Positions 1-7,483 of a stretch of 64,000 nt of DNA are shown in pieces. The notes under the pieces are model-generated. The model saw only the letters and a program-made list of their open reading frames with translations. It ran no database searches and was not told the DNA's origin. The translations under genes were made by a program, and so were the position numbers. Within the stretch, counting starts at the first letter, position 1. Each line of letters starts with the position of its first letter. The DNA is from Lacrimispora sp. BS-2. GTDB lineage: Bacteria > Bacillota > Clostridia > Lachnospirales > Lachnospiraceae. The stretch spans positions 3,472,001 through 3,536,000 of the forward strand of contig NZ_CP157940.1 in assembly GCF_040207125.1 (NCBI RefSeq), written 5' to 3'.

Positions 1-143
1 TTATCAAGAAGAGTCGTTATCTGCTTTTTAAATATAATAACAAGTCCGATTAAAACCACCAGAATCAGCACTACTTCTATAACACCTACTCCATCTTCTT
101 CCCTTAAAAAATCCCTGATCTGTCTGTTTACCAATGTCAGCAT
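1..143 (-). CDS. Flp1-like type IVb pilin, partial (3' end off window)
   Basis: Small pilin subunit expected to be polymerised by the Tad machinery encoded just upstream. Forty-seven codons are visible before the window edge. They give a short basic/acidic leader, then DGVGVIEVVLILVV and a hydrophobic helix ending in FKKQI. Cleavage after the Gly of EEDG would put Glu at mature position +5, the hallmark of type IV pilins processed by a class A24 prepilin peptidase, and such a peptidase gene lies at the head of the operon. A GGAGGTG ribosome site precedes the ATG. It is the last visible gene of the operon, 15 nt after tadC. The stop codon is not seen, so full length is unknown. Family assignment is by motif and context. 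Confidence 0.8.
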   Translation of the reverse strand, partial: MLTLVNRQIRDFLREEDGVGVIEVVLILVVLIGLVIIFKKQITTLLD

Positions 144-158
144 CCTTTCACCTCCCTT

Positions 159-1421
159 CTAATAAAATGCCAGGAACGCAGGAACCACAATCATGACCAT
201 GACCACTCCCAGCATCATAAGCAGAGGCAGCAAAAGCCTGGTTCCAGCTTCTTCTCCCAGCTTTTTCGCCAGGTTCTTTCTTTGCTCAAAAGCCGAGACC
301 ATCTCAAGCTCCAAAGCAGGGCGTAGCTGTCTGCTTCCGTTTTTCTGACTTTGTTCCAGAAGAGCGGAAAGTTTTATGTAGACCTGTAACCCGCAGCGCC
401 TTCCAAATTCACTGTAAGCCCGTCCTTCCGACAATCCAGTGCCAAGCTGCCAAGCTGTTTTCACCATCTCTTCATACGCCGGACGCACATTTCTCTTTCC
501 CTGCTTCACCGACTCCTTATAGCCAGCCGCAATCCTCTCCCAGGCTCCCCGGACCGTAAGACCTGCCCCGATGTATACTACCAGCTTGGAAACTACCTCA
601 GAATAATCCAACAGCAATTGCTGCTCCCGCATCTTTGCCAGGCTTTTCCTGTCAAACCCTTCTTTTATATGTAGTAGCGCTGCCAGTAAAAGTCCCAGTA
701 CCGGTAATATCCGGAAATCTGCCGTTTCAGGCAGGAAGTACTTTAGCCTTTTCCCCTCATAAACCGACGGCAGTAACAGGCGGTCTTCCGTCTGCTGTTT
801 AAGATCCATCTGGCCTATCCACTGGAGAAAGGCAGAGGCAGCCTTTTCTTCCTGGGTAAGGGCGGGCGGATAGACCGTCACTTTAAACTCATATTGGCCT
901 TCATGACCCCCAGCCTTTATTCTGGCCCTTAGCCAGACCGTTTCTCCCTCTTCCGGTATTTCCTCATTGTGAACGATTCCAAAGGAATCGATCACCTGGG
1001 GATTATCAGACTCCCAGCTGATTCTAAGCCCATAATCTCCCAGGCTGTTCTTTAAATTTAAGTCTCTTCTCACCTCCTCCAGGGACTCATTTTCTCCAAG
1101 CATCTGCTTTATCAGCTCAGGCTGGATCCTCTGAAACAGCTCCCTTACTTCTTCAGCCCCATACTGCCGCTCCCTGACAGGAATTTTAACCGGTATCTTC
1201 CTGTCACCACTCTCCCGGTCAAGCCCGGATACCAGAATATCGTAAGTAGTTTCTCCCCGGCCCGGCTCTGCCCGTTTAAGCCCTCCTCCTTCAGATACCG
1301 CCTGCCCGCCTGGTGAAAAAAACAGCTTCATGGCAACATATAAGGCAATCCCGGAAACTAAACAGGCTGTCTGTACTTTAGAAAAAGGAAATCTCCATGT
1401 TCTGCTGCCTTTTCTTAACAT
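159..1421 (-). CDS. tadC: TadC-like type II/IV secretion system F protein with inserted Ig-like domain
   Basis: Inner-membrane platform protein of the Tad/Flp pilus. The C-terminal half (from about residue 255) has a T2SF-type helical domain and ends in a strong hydrophobic segment (about 395-418). The N-terminal half is unusual for the family: one membrane helix (about 18-36), a charged region, then residues about 131-185 that resemble a bacterial Ig-like domain (ISWESDN, a central SFGIV, and a closing FKVTVYPP), then a second helix (about 238-253). At 420 residues it is clearly longer than ordinary TadC proteins (about 280-310). It lies between tadB and the pilin, with 14 nt to each. TadC assignment rests on position and the C-terminal half; the Ig-like call is by pattern only. 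Confidence 0.75.
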   Translation of the reverse strand: MLRKGSRTWRFPFSKVQTACLVSGIALYVAMKLFFSPGGQAVSEGGGLKRAEPGRGETTYDILVSGLDRESGDRKIPVKIPVRERQYGAEEVRELFQRIQPELIKQMLGENESLEEVRRDLNLKNSLGDYGLRISWESDNPQVIDSFGIVHNEEIPEEGETVWLRARIKAGGHEGQYEFKVTVYPPALTQEEKAASAFLQWIGQMDLKQQTEDRLLLPSVYEGKRLKYFLPETADFRILPVLGLLLAALLHIKEGFDRKSLAKMREQQLLLDYSEVVSKLVVYIGAGLTVRGAWERIAAGYKESVKQGKRNVRPAYEEMVKTAWQLGTGLSEGRAYSEFGRRCGLQVYIKLSALLEQSQKNGSRQLRPALELEMVSAFEQRKNLAKKLGEEAGTRLLLPLLMMLGVVMVMIVVPAFLAFY

Positions 1422-1435
1422 CTGTCCTCTCCTTT

Positions 1436-2173
1436 CTATATCTCAATCCTCATAATCCGCTTTGCAATCCCTATGGCCACGATGTAAATGACCATGCACA
1501 GGGTCATAAGGACCCTTCCGATCCCCGTACTGTACATGATGTTAAAAAATCCGGGAGAAGTTATATCAATGTAAAGGACAATAAAGAAAGGGATTATGCT
1601 CATGATTTTTTGTTCAAACTGTTTTGAGGCTGTCATCGTTAAAATCTCCTGTCTAACCTGTACCTTATCCCTTATTACATCCGCCGTGTGGCTGATGATC
1701 GAAACCAGCTCTCCCCCGCTTCGCTTTGCCGCGGCAAATACCTCCGCAAAGTTTTTAACATCATCAAGACCGCTGCGGCCAGCAAATTCAGAAAGCGCCT
1801 GCTCCACCGAACGGTTCATCCGGATCTGGCTCTCAATATGGCTGAATTCCTTAGAAACCATCCCCTCCTCCCCATAAAGTAAAATCAATTCCTTTACAGA
1901 AGCAGAAAACGCGTTCTCCACAGAATAACCGGCACTTAAGAAGGAAGCTAAAAGCAGAATGCCCTCTTTAAATTCCAGATTCAATTGCTGAAGCCGGCCT
2001 TCCTTTAACTCTCTTTTTTTAATCATAGGGAAAATAAAAACCATTGGAACAAATAACAGAAATGACGCAATGCTGCGGTAAAAGACGTAAGCGAAAAGCC
2101 CTGCAGCTGCCAGGCCCTGAAATCCATACAGGCACCACTGAACCGGTGTCAGAACATAGTTTTCATATCTCAA
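1436..2173 (-). CDS. tadB: TadB-like secretion system F family protein
   Basis: Second integral-membrane platform protein of the Tad system, expected to contact the TadA ATPase. Two hydrophobic segments near the N-terminus (about 20-50), a T2SF helical domain with the LNLEFKEGILLLASFLSAGYS segment typical of TadB, and two C-terminal membrane helices are visible. The frame is open upstream to a TTG at 2320, but that would overlap tadA by 158 nt and the extra residues look unlike TadB. I chose the TTG at 2171-2173, giving a protein that begins (M)RYENYVLTPVQW and an 11-nt overlap with the tadA stop, consistent with translational coupling. The ribosome site there is weak, so the start is the least certain part. 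Confidence 0.8.
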   Translation of the reverse strand: MRYENYVLTPVQWCLYGFQGLAAAGLFAYVFYRSIASFLLFVPMVFIFPMIKKRELKEGRLQQLNLEFKEGILLLASFLSAGYSVENAFSASVKELILLYGEEGMVSKEFSHIESQIRMNRSVEQALSEFAGRSGLDDVKNFAEVFAAAKRSGGELVSIISHTADVIRDKVQVRQEILTMTASKQFEQKIMSIIPFFIVLYIDITSPGFFNIMYSTGIGRVLMTLCMVIYIVAIGIAKRIMRIEI

Positions 2174-3383
2174 TGCCTGCTGCTTTAAGTTTATCGGTGT
2201 TTTGAATGACTCCCACCTTTTTAAGACTGCCCCAAACAGCCGTTCCTCCCTCCCGGTTCTCATAATCTTCCTCAAACTTATATAACGGATTAAGCCTGAT
2301 TTCTCCGTCTTCATAACCAATTACCTCCACAATGGACAGGACCCTCCTGCTTTTATCTCTTAAGCGCCCCAGATGAATTAAAATATCAATTGCCGCCGCG
2401 ACCTGGCTTCTGACCGCTGCCAACGGGATATCTGTTCCCATAAGCACCATGGTCTCCAGCCTGGAAAGCATGTCCCTGGGGCTGTTTCCATGACCAGTGC
2501 TAAGGCTTCCGTCATGTCCGGTGTTCATGGCTGATATCATATCCAAAGCCTCCCTTCCCCTCACCTCTCCAACAATAATTCTGGAAGGGTTCATCCTCAA
2601 AGCGGCCCTGATCAGGTCTCCCATGGTCACCTCTCCATCCCCCTCCCCATTGGCCTCTCTTGTTTCCAGCCGCACCAGATTTGGAATATGGGTAATCTTT
2701 AGTTCTGCGGAATCTTCAATGGTTACAATCCGCTCTTCCCGGGGGATGTAAGCGGATAACGCATTGAGAAACGTGCTTTTTCCCGAATTGGTTCCGCCGC
2801 TGATAAAAATATTATAGCCTGCCTCAACAATACATTTCAGGAAAATTGCAGCCTCTTCTGTGACCGAGCCCAGCTTTAACAGTCTTGTCATGGTAATGGG
2901 CTTCGGGAATTTCCTGATGGTCACTGCGGGGCCGTCCAGTGCGATAGGTGGCAGCACTACATGAACCCTGGAACCGTCAGGCAGCCTGGCATCCGCCATG
3001 GGTCTTGATACATTTACCGTACGGTTTACCCTGCTGACGATCTGCTGGATGGTATCCTCCAGCTGCTCCTGGCTGTCAAAGGCTCTGTCCCACTTCTCCA
3101 TGTGTCCATTCCTCTCCACATAGACATGGCTTGCCCCATTTACCATGATCTCCGTCACATCCTCGTCATCCACCAGCTCCTGAAGAACCCCCAGCCGCCG
3201 GAAAGAATCAAAAAGCCTGCCCCGAAGCTCCATTTTTCTTTTCAGGGGAAGAAAGCTGATTTGCCCATACTCCAGAATTCTACGGTCTATGATCGCATAA
3301 AGCTCCTCATCAGTTACCTGCTGCCGCTCATCCAGCTCTCTCATAATTTCTTCCCGCAGCTTCCTTCTCTCATCATCGTCCAT
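2163..3383 (-). CDS. tadA: TadA/CpaF-type pilus assembly ATPase
   Basis: Cytoplasmic secretion ATPase that powers Flp pilus assembly. The 406-residue length fits the CpaF/TadA family. Visible motifs in order are an N-terminal domain with DEDVTEIMVNG, the Walker A loop GGTNSGKST, the acidic Asp box (IVTIEDSAEL), the Walker B-like RIIVGEVRG, and the His box region STGHGNS. The C-terminus (KKVGVIQNTDKLKAAGIEI) is typical, supporting the chosen stop and showing that the downstream tadB start must lie close to it. An AAGGGGG ribosome site precedes the ATG. It follows tadZ by 24 nt. Confidence 0.95.
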   Translation of the reverse strand: MDDDERRKLREEIMRELDERQQVTDEELYAIIDRRILEYGQISFLPLKRKMELRGRLFDSFRRLGVLQELVDDEDVTEIMVNGASHVYVERNGHMEKWDRAFDSQEQLEDTIQQIVSRVNRTVNVSRPMADARLPDGSRVHVVLPPIALDGPAVTIRKFPKPITMTRLLKLGSVTEEAAIFLKCIVEAGYNIFISGGTNSGKSTFLNALSAYIPREERIVTIEDSAELKITHIPNLVRLETREANGEGDGEVTMGDLIRAALRMNPSRIIVGEVRGREALDMISAMNTGHDGSLSTGHGNSPRDMLSRLETMVLMGTDIPLAAVRSQVAAAIDILIHLGRLRDKSRRVLSIVEVIGYEDGEIRLNPLYKFEEDYENREGGTAVWGSLKKVGVIQNTDKLKAAGIEI

Positions 3384-3407
3384 GACTGTTCCCCCTTAGC
3401 AATCCTT

Positions 3408-4415
3408 TTACAGCTTACGGCTGTTTCCTAAAAGCTGTCTTGTATAATCCCCCAATTCTCCCCATAAGAGCTGTTCCAAATAGTTCTCCCTACGATTGAA
3501 GCTGCAATGGTAGGGAGGCTTTATTTTCTGAATCCGGTCTTTAAGGAATCCGCGGCCCGATGACTCCAGATATTCCTCAAACTCTTCTATCTTTGCTGTG
3601 GATACGCAGTCATCCTTTACAGGCATGTATACCACATCGCATACCTCCAGCACCTCTGCCGCCTTCTTTCCGAATTGGCCTAAATCCAGGATAATGGACT
3701 CATAAGCACTCTCCCTGGCAATGTGGCTTACCAGTTCCGCCATCATCTGCCCGGTCACCTGGCAAAGGTCCTCAGGATATTGCACCGGCGGCACATAATC
3801 CAGTTCTCCCCAGGTATAGACGACGGATCCAAGGCGTATCCAGTGAAACCCCTCCTGGCTGTAATAATACAAAAGATCAGATAAACCTCCCCTGTACTCT
3901 TCTCCGATCAACCGCCGGAATCCGGAACAATCCTCTAAATTTAAATAAAGTACCTTTAAATCCCGGGCCAGCAGCTGTCCCATTGCAAGGGCAAAAGAAG
4001 TCTTTAAGCAACGGTTGATAGGAGAATATACACCCATGATCCTGCCTGTCTTTGAAACCATGGCATATCCCGGATCTCCGGGATCGTCACAATAATACTT
4101 CATCACCTCACGCATCAGGCTGTCTGCGGCCTGATACTTATAAACACCTGGATACTGCCCTTCCGGAGGAACTGCCTCACCGTCAGTCAGCATGACCACA
4201 AAGGCAGCGCCTGTCTTTTCTATTTCCTCCCTGGAAATGGAGGAACTAATGAGCAGGAGTTCTATCTTATGGTCTTTTCCATAAGCCGTTAGTTGATCCA
4301 GGTCAGTAAATGCCATCACCGTGAATGAGACCTGCTCCTTCTGGCTTACAAATTCCGTGAACCTCTCCGTATACAAAGGATCAGTATCATAAACCGCCAT
4401 CACTCTCTTTGCCAA
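3408..4415 (-). CDS. tadZ: TadZ/CpaE-like protein with receiver-like and degenerate ParA-type domains
   Basis: Probable polar localisation factor of the Tad pilus. Residues 1 to about 115 resemble an atypical response-regulator receiver domain (VMAVYDTD near the start). The rest resembles a MinD/ParA ATPase fold: GVYSPINRCLKTSFALAMG at the Walker A position, then LKVLYLNLED and SIILDLGQFG. The canonical KGGxGKS/T loop is not present, because the Gly-rich part is replaced by PINRCLKTS; only KT/S is kept, so ATP hydrolysis is doubtful. The frame opens at TTG 4421, but AAGGAGG sits directly against it; a second TTG at 4413-4415 has normal spacing and is preferred. It is followed closely by tadA. 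Confidence 0.75.
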   Translation of the reverse strand: MAKRVMAVYDTDPLYTERFTEFVSQKEQVSFTVMAFTDLDQLTAYGKDHKIELLLISSSISREEIEKTGAAFVVMLTDGEAVPPEGQYPGVYKYQAADSLMREVMKYYCDDPGDPGYAMVSKTGRIMGVYSPINRCLKTSFALAMGQLLARDLKVLYLNLEDCSGFRRLIGEEYRGGLSDLLYYYSQEGFHWIRLGSVVYTWGELDYVPPVQYPEDLCQVTGQMMAELVSHIARESAYESIILDLGQFGKKAAEVLEVCDVVYMPVKDDCVSTAKIEEFEEYLESSGRGFLKDRIQKIKPPYHCSFNRRENYLEQLLWGELGDYTRQLLGNSRKL

Positions 4416-4514
4416 AACCAAACCTCCTTATTTTGTATACTAATGAAACAAGCGGATAAATTTGCATATTCAGTTATCAGCATGGGGAGGTTGAAGGAAG
4501 TTCTTCCCTCAACC

Positions 4515-5072
4515 TTATCCCCAAAAAACCATATAGCCCAATGTCCCCAAAAACAGGCACAGACCCAAAGGTATCACCATATCATACCCGTCCCGGACAG
4601 AATCGTAGTAGGTTGTAAAATTTCCTGTTTGAAATACGCGCCTGATATAGGCAAGAAGACAAGAAAGGCGGAAAAAAAGGCTGCCACTCCCTGTCAGTTT
4701 GATAAAGGACCAGAAAGCCCCTATAAGAAAACCAAGTCCAACTGCCAAAGCGCCCTCTCTAAGCCCCAGAAATCCGCATATGAGAGCAGCCAGCTTGATA
4801 TCTCCCGCACCGATCATACGGCACAGGAATAATAAAAAGAATATCCCGGTCACAATTACAAGCCTCAATAAGAAGAGAAGGCCCCCAAAAAGCTTTTCTG
4901 ATCCGGAAACTTCAAGCAGAATGCCGAGGATGATTCCTGAAATCACCAGCCAGTTAGGTATACGGTGCTCACGAACATCATAAAAAGCCCCTGCCCCTAA
5001 AATCAGCAGCAAAATAACATATCGAACGATACAATCCCCCTCTTTACTTAAAATTTTAACATTGGAATTCAT
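4515..5072 (-). CDS. tadV: Prepilin peptidase, A24 family (TadV/CpaA type)
   Basis: Membrane aspartic peptidase that would cleave the Flp pilin leader. It has several hydrophobic helices and both catalytic Asp motifs: FYDVREHRIPNW near residue 31 and the GxGD motif MIGAGDIKL near residue 90. At 185 residues it is the short TadV/CpaA form without the cytoplasmic methylase domain of PilD. The 5' end is uncertain: the ATG at 5072 has only a weak upstream AAGG, while a strong GAGGGGG lies inside the frame before CIVRYVILLL with no ATG/GTG/TTG in frame after it. The gene is first in the operon, 99 nt before tadZ, and that gap holds a hairpin overlapping the stop codon. Confidence 0.85.
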   Translation of the reverse strand: MNSNVKILSKEGDCIVRYVILLLILGAGAFYDVREHRIPNWLVISGIILGILLEVSGSEKLFGGLLFLLRLVIVTGIFFLLFLCRMIGAGDIKLAALICGFLGLREGALAVGLGFLIGAFWSFIKLTGSGSLFFRLSCLLAYIRRVFQTGNFTTYYDSVRDGYDMVIPLGLCLFLGTLGYMVFWG

Positions 5073-5347
5073 GCTGGAAAATCAGCCTTGGATTATGGAA
5101 TCAAATGTCCATAATTCTTTGAATACTTTTGAAATGCTGTATGCGGAACGCATATAAGAATGTGCCTTTATTATGCACAAAGGGAAATGAAATGTCAACT
5201 GTTTTTTGCAAGAAATATTGTATACATTCTTTTTTATGGTTTTCTGAAACCAAAAGCCTCTCTGTTATTTTATTGTCATTTTTAACAATTTTTTTCATTA
5301 TTTTACCTTTTTCGCAGCATAAATCACAAAGTTTTAGTTATAAAACA
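5073..5347. other. AT-rich intergenic region
   Basis: Divergent spacer between the Tad operon and the arsR-like gene. It is strongly AT-rich. Short open frames cross it on both strands, but none has a convincing ribosome site or recognisable protein sequence. It presumably contains the promoter of the Tad operon, for which I could not pick one clear -35/-10 pair. Confidence 0.5.
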
Positions 5348-5376
5348 TTGACGTTATGCTGCTGGGATGATAAAAT
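5348..5376 (+). promoter_or_regulatory. Sigma-A promoter of the arsR-like gene
   Basis: TTGACG, a 17-nt spacer, then TAAAAT: a near-consensus vegetative promoter reading toward the ArsR gene, whose AAAGGAGG ribosome site lies about 25 nt downstream of the -10. It probably also serves the DUF2508, amylase and glgB genes that follow in the same direction without an evident terminator. Confidence 0.7.
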
Positions 5377-5417
5377 ATTATTAGTTTAATTTTTTAAACC
5401 AAAGGAGGAGTCCAACC

Positions 5418-5798
5418 ATGCATGCCGAGGATTTTAATGAACTTTTCCAGAATTGCATGCCTATCTTTATCGCTCTGGGAGACGAAATCCGGCTGACCAT
5501 TATTGAGGGGCTCGCCAATACAGGTCTTTATGACGACCTGGGAAACGGCGTTGCAAATACCAGTAACGGCTTAAAGCTACAGCCCAGGCAGGGAATGAAT
5601 GTAAAAGAAATCACGGAAATGACCCGGTTGTCCCGCCCTGCCATTTCCCATCATTTAAAGATTTTAAAAGAAGCAGGTCTTGTGAATGTCCGTCAGGAAG
5701 GAACAGCGAATTATTACTATCTGACCATTGGCGACAGCACAAAAAAACTTTGCTCTCTGGGACTGTATTTACAGGAGTTAATGAACCGGGTTTCATGA
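5418..5798 (+). CDS. ArsR/SmtB-family winged-helix repressor
   Basis: Small DNA-binding regulator of 126 residues. The N-terminal dimerisation helix region has FIALGDEIRLTIIEGLAN. The recognition helix-turn-helix reads VKEITEMTRLSRPAISHHLKILKEAGLV, with a wing RQEGTANYYYL. This is the usual ArsR order. A stretch between the first two helices (about 37-60) is longer than in small ArsR proteins. The classical ELCVCDL metal-binding motif is missing, so the signal is not predicted to be As/Sb/Zn by that site. It heads a run that continues with DUF2508, a GH13 hydrolase and glgB, so a role in carbohydrate control is possible but only inferred from position. Confidence 0.85.
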   Translation: MHAEDFNELFQNCMPIFIALGDEIRLTIIEGLANTGLYDDLGNGVANTSNGLKLQPRQGMNVKEITEMTRLSRPAISHHLKILKEAGLVNVRQEGTANYYYLTIGDSTKKLCSLGLYLQELMNRVS

Positions 5799-5899
5799 AT
5801 TATCAAAGATATACAGGTAATATATGAATAAAATGCCAATTTCCAGACATACTGAATTTATAGCATTCGGTAAAAATTATAAAATCTGGAGATGATAAA

Positions 5900-6118
5900 A
5901 TGAAACATGGTCTTTTAAAAAAACATCTGGTCCTATCAGAGGAAGAGCGGAATTTAAGACGTGAGATCGAACGTTCCAAAACCGCCATTGATTCCGCCAG
6001 AAACCACTTTGAGCAGGTGGTTGACCCAACGCTTATTGATTGTTATATTTACGAACTTAACGCGGCACAGCTGCGTTACCAGTTCCTTCTGCGCCGTTTT
6101 AAAAGCCGGGAGGTATAA
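5900..6118 (+). CDS. DUF2508 (YaaL-like) small protein
   Basis: Seventy-two-residue cytoplasmic protein of unknown function. It matches the YaaL/DUF2508 pattern by eye: a charged helical N-terminus, then an Asn/Phe-rich centre (NHFEQVVDPTLIDCYIYE) and the closing LNAAQLRYQFLLRRFK. In Bacillus, yaaL lies near recR and bofA; here it lies 26 nt before a GH13 hydrolase, so context gives no function. A TGGAGATG ribosome site precedes the ATG. Confidence 0.75.
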   Translation: MKHGLLKKHLVLSEEERNLRREIERSKTAIDSARNHFEQVVDPTLIDCYIYELNAAQLRYQFLLRRFKSREV

Positions 6119-6144
6119 ACTACTATAATCTGGAGGATAAGTAT

Positions 6145-7479
6145 ATGAGCAAGTGGTATGAAAGGGGTATTTTTTATCACATCTATCCCCTGGGGCTTGT
6201 GGGCGCTCCGAAAGAGAACAGGGAATCTTCTGTTATGTACCGGTTTGGGGAGCTTTATGAGTGGATTTCCCATATCCGGTCTCTGGGGTGCAATGCGATC
6301 TACATCGGGCCACTGTTTGAATCCTCTACCCATGGGTACGATACGCGTGATTACCAGATGGTTGACCGCCGTCTTGGTGACAGGGAAGGCTTTCAGGAGT
6401 TTGTGTCCCGCTGCCACAAAGCGGGCATAAAGGTGGTCGTTGACGGCGTCTTTAACCATACGGGACGGGAATTTTTCGCATTTCAGGATATCTTAAACCA
6501 TAGGGAGAGTTCTTCCTACAGGGAATGGTACCGGGGAATCAATTTTGCCGGCAACAGTCCACTGGGAGATTCCTTCGGATACGAAGCGTGGCAGGGACAT
6601 TTTGAGCTTCCTTGCCTTAATCTTTTTAATCCCGCAGTCAGGCAGTATTTATTTGATACCGTACAGTTTTGGATCAACACCTTTGACATTGACGGAATAC
6701 GTCTTGACTGCGCCAATGTGCTGGACTTTGGATTTATGAAAGAGCTGCGGCAGCGCACGACGGAAATGAAGGAAGATTTCTGGCTCATGGGGGAAGTTAT
6801 CCATGGAGAATACGGCAGATGGGTCAACCCCGGCATGCTGCATTCTGTCACCAATTACGAACTACATAAGAGCATTTATTCGGGTCATAATGACCACAAT
6901 TATTTTGAAATTGCACACAATGTAAAAAGGCTGGAATCCATTGGTTCCCAGCTTTATACCTTTGTGGACAATCATGACGAAAATCGGATCGCAAGCAAGC
7001 TTAACAATACGGAACACCTCTATCCGGTTTACACCCTGTTATTTACCCTTCCCGGAATCCCCTCAGTCTACTATGGCAGCGAGTTCGGAATGGAGGGCAA
7101 ACGGACCAATACGGAGGACTCCATGCTGCGTCCCCAGGTTTCCATTTCTGAAATAAGAGAGCTTTCCTGTCCGCTTAAGGACTTTATCAGCAAGCTTGGT
7201 CATATCCATGAACAGAACCCGGAATTTCACGGGGGGCAGTATCAGGAACTTCTTCTCACCAACCGGCAGTACGCATTTGCACGGTTTCATGAAAAACAGG
7301 CCATCATTACTGCGGTAAATAATGATGAATCTGACGCATATGCCGAAATTCCCTGTCCTTGTGAGGGAGGCACTGCTGTCAATCTTCTTGATGGAGAAGT
7401 ATTTCCAGTGATTGACCATAGAATCGGATTGACCATACCCGCAAACCGGGGCGTAATCTTAAAGATCATGGAGGGATGA
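6145..7479 (+). CDS. GH13 alpha-amylase family glycoside hydrolase
   Basis: Cytoplasmic alpha-glucan hydrolase (no signal peptide) of 444 residues. It shows the GH13 (beta/alpha)8 motifs in order: VVVDGVFNHTG, GIRLDCAN with nucleophile Asp188, LMGEVIHGEYG with acid/base Glu217, and FVDNHDENR with Asp278. A short beta-sandwich C-terminal domain follows. Length and motifs suit a maltodextrin-acting enzyme (neopullulanase/maltodextrin glucosidase-like); exact specificity cannot be read. It is 5 nt upstream of glgB, so the two probably form a glycogen or maltodextrin operon. Confidence 0.9.
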   Translation: MSKWYERGIFYHIYPLGLVGAPKENRESSVMYRFGELYEWISHIRSLGCNAIYIGPLFESSTHGYDTRDYQMVDRRLGDREGFQEFVSRCHKAGIKVVVDGVFNHTGREFFAFQDILNHRESSSYREWYRGINFAGNSPLGDSFGYEAWQGHFELPCLNLFNPAVRQYLFDTVQFWINTFDIDGIRLDCANVLDFGFMKELRQRTTEMKEDFWLMGEVIHGEYGRWVNPGMLHSVTNYELHKSIYSGHNDHNYFEIAHNVKRLESIGSQLYTFVDNHDENRIASKLNNTEHLYPVYTLLFTLPGIPSVYYGSEFGMEGKRTNTEDSMLRPQVSISEIRELSCPLKDFISKLGHIHEQNPEFHGGQYQELLLTNRQYAFARFHEKQAIITAVNNDESDAYAEIPCPCEGGTAVNLLDGEVFPVIDHRIGLTIPANRGVILKIMEG

Positions 7480-7483
7480 GCGA

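Noticed and set aside
2174..2320. The upstream extension of tadB to the TTG at 2320
   Set aside because: It would overlap the conserved tadA C-terminus by 158 nt, and the extra residues do not resemble TadB.
5101..5389. Short frames on both strands in the AT-rich gap before the arsR-like gene
   Set aside because: No ribosome sites, low-complexity sequence and overlap with the promoter region.
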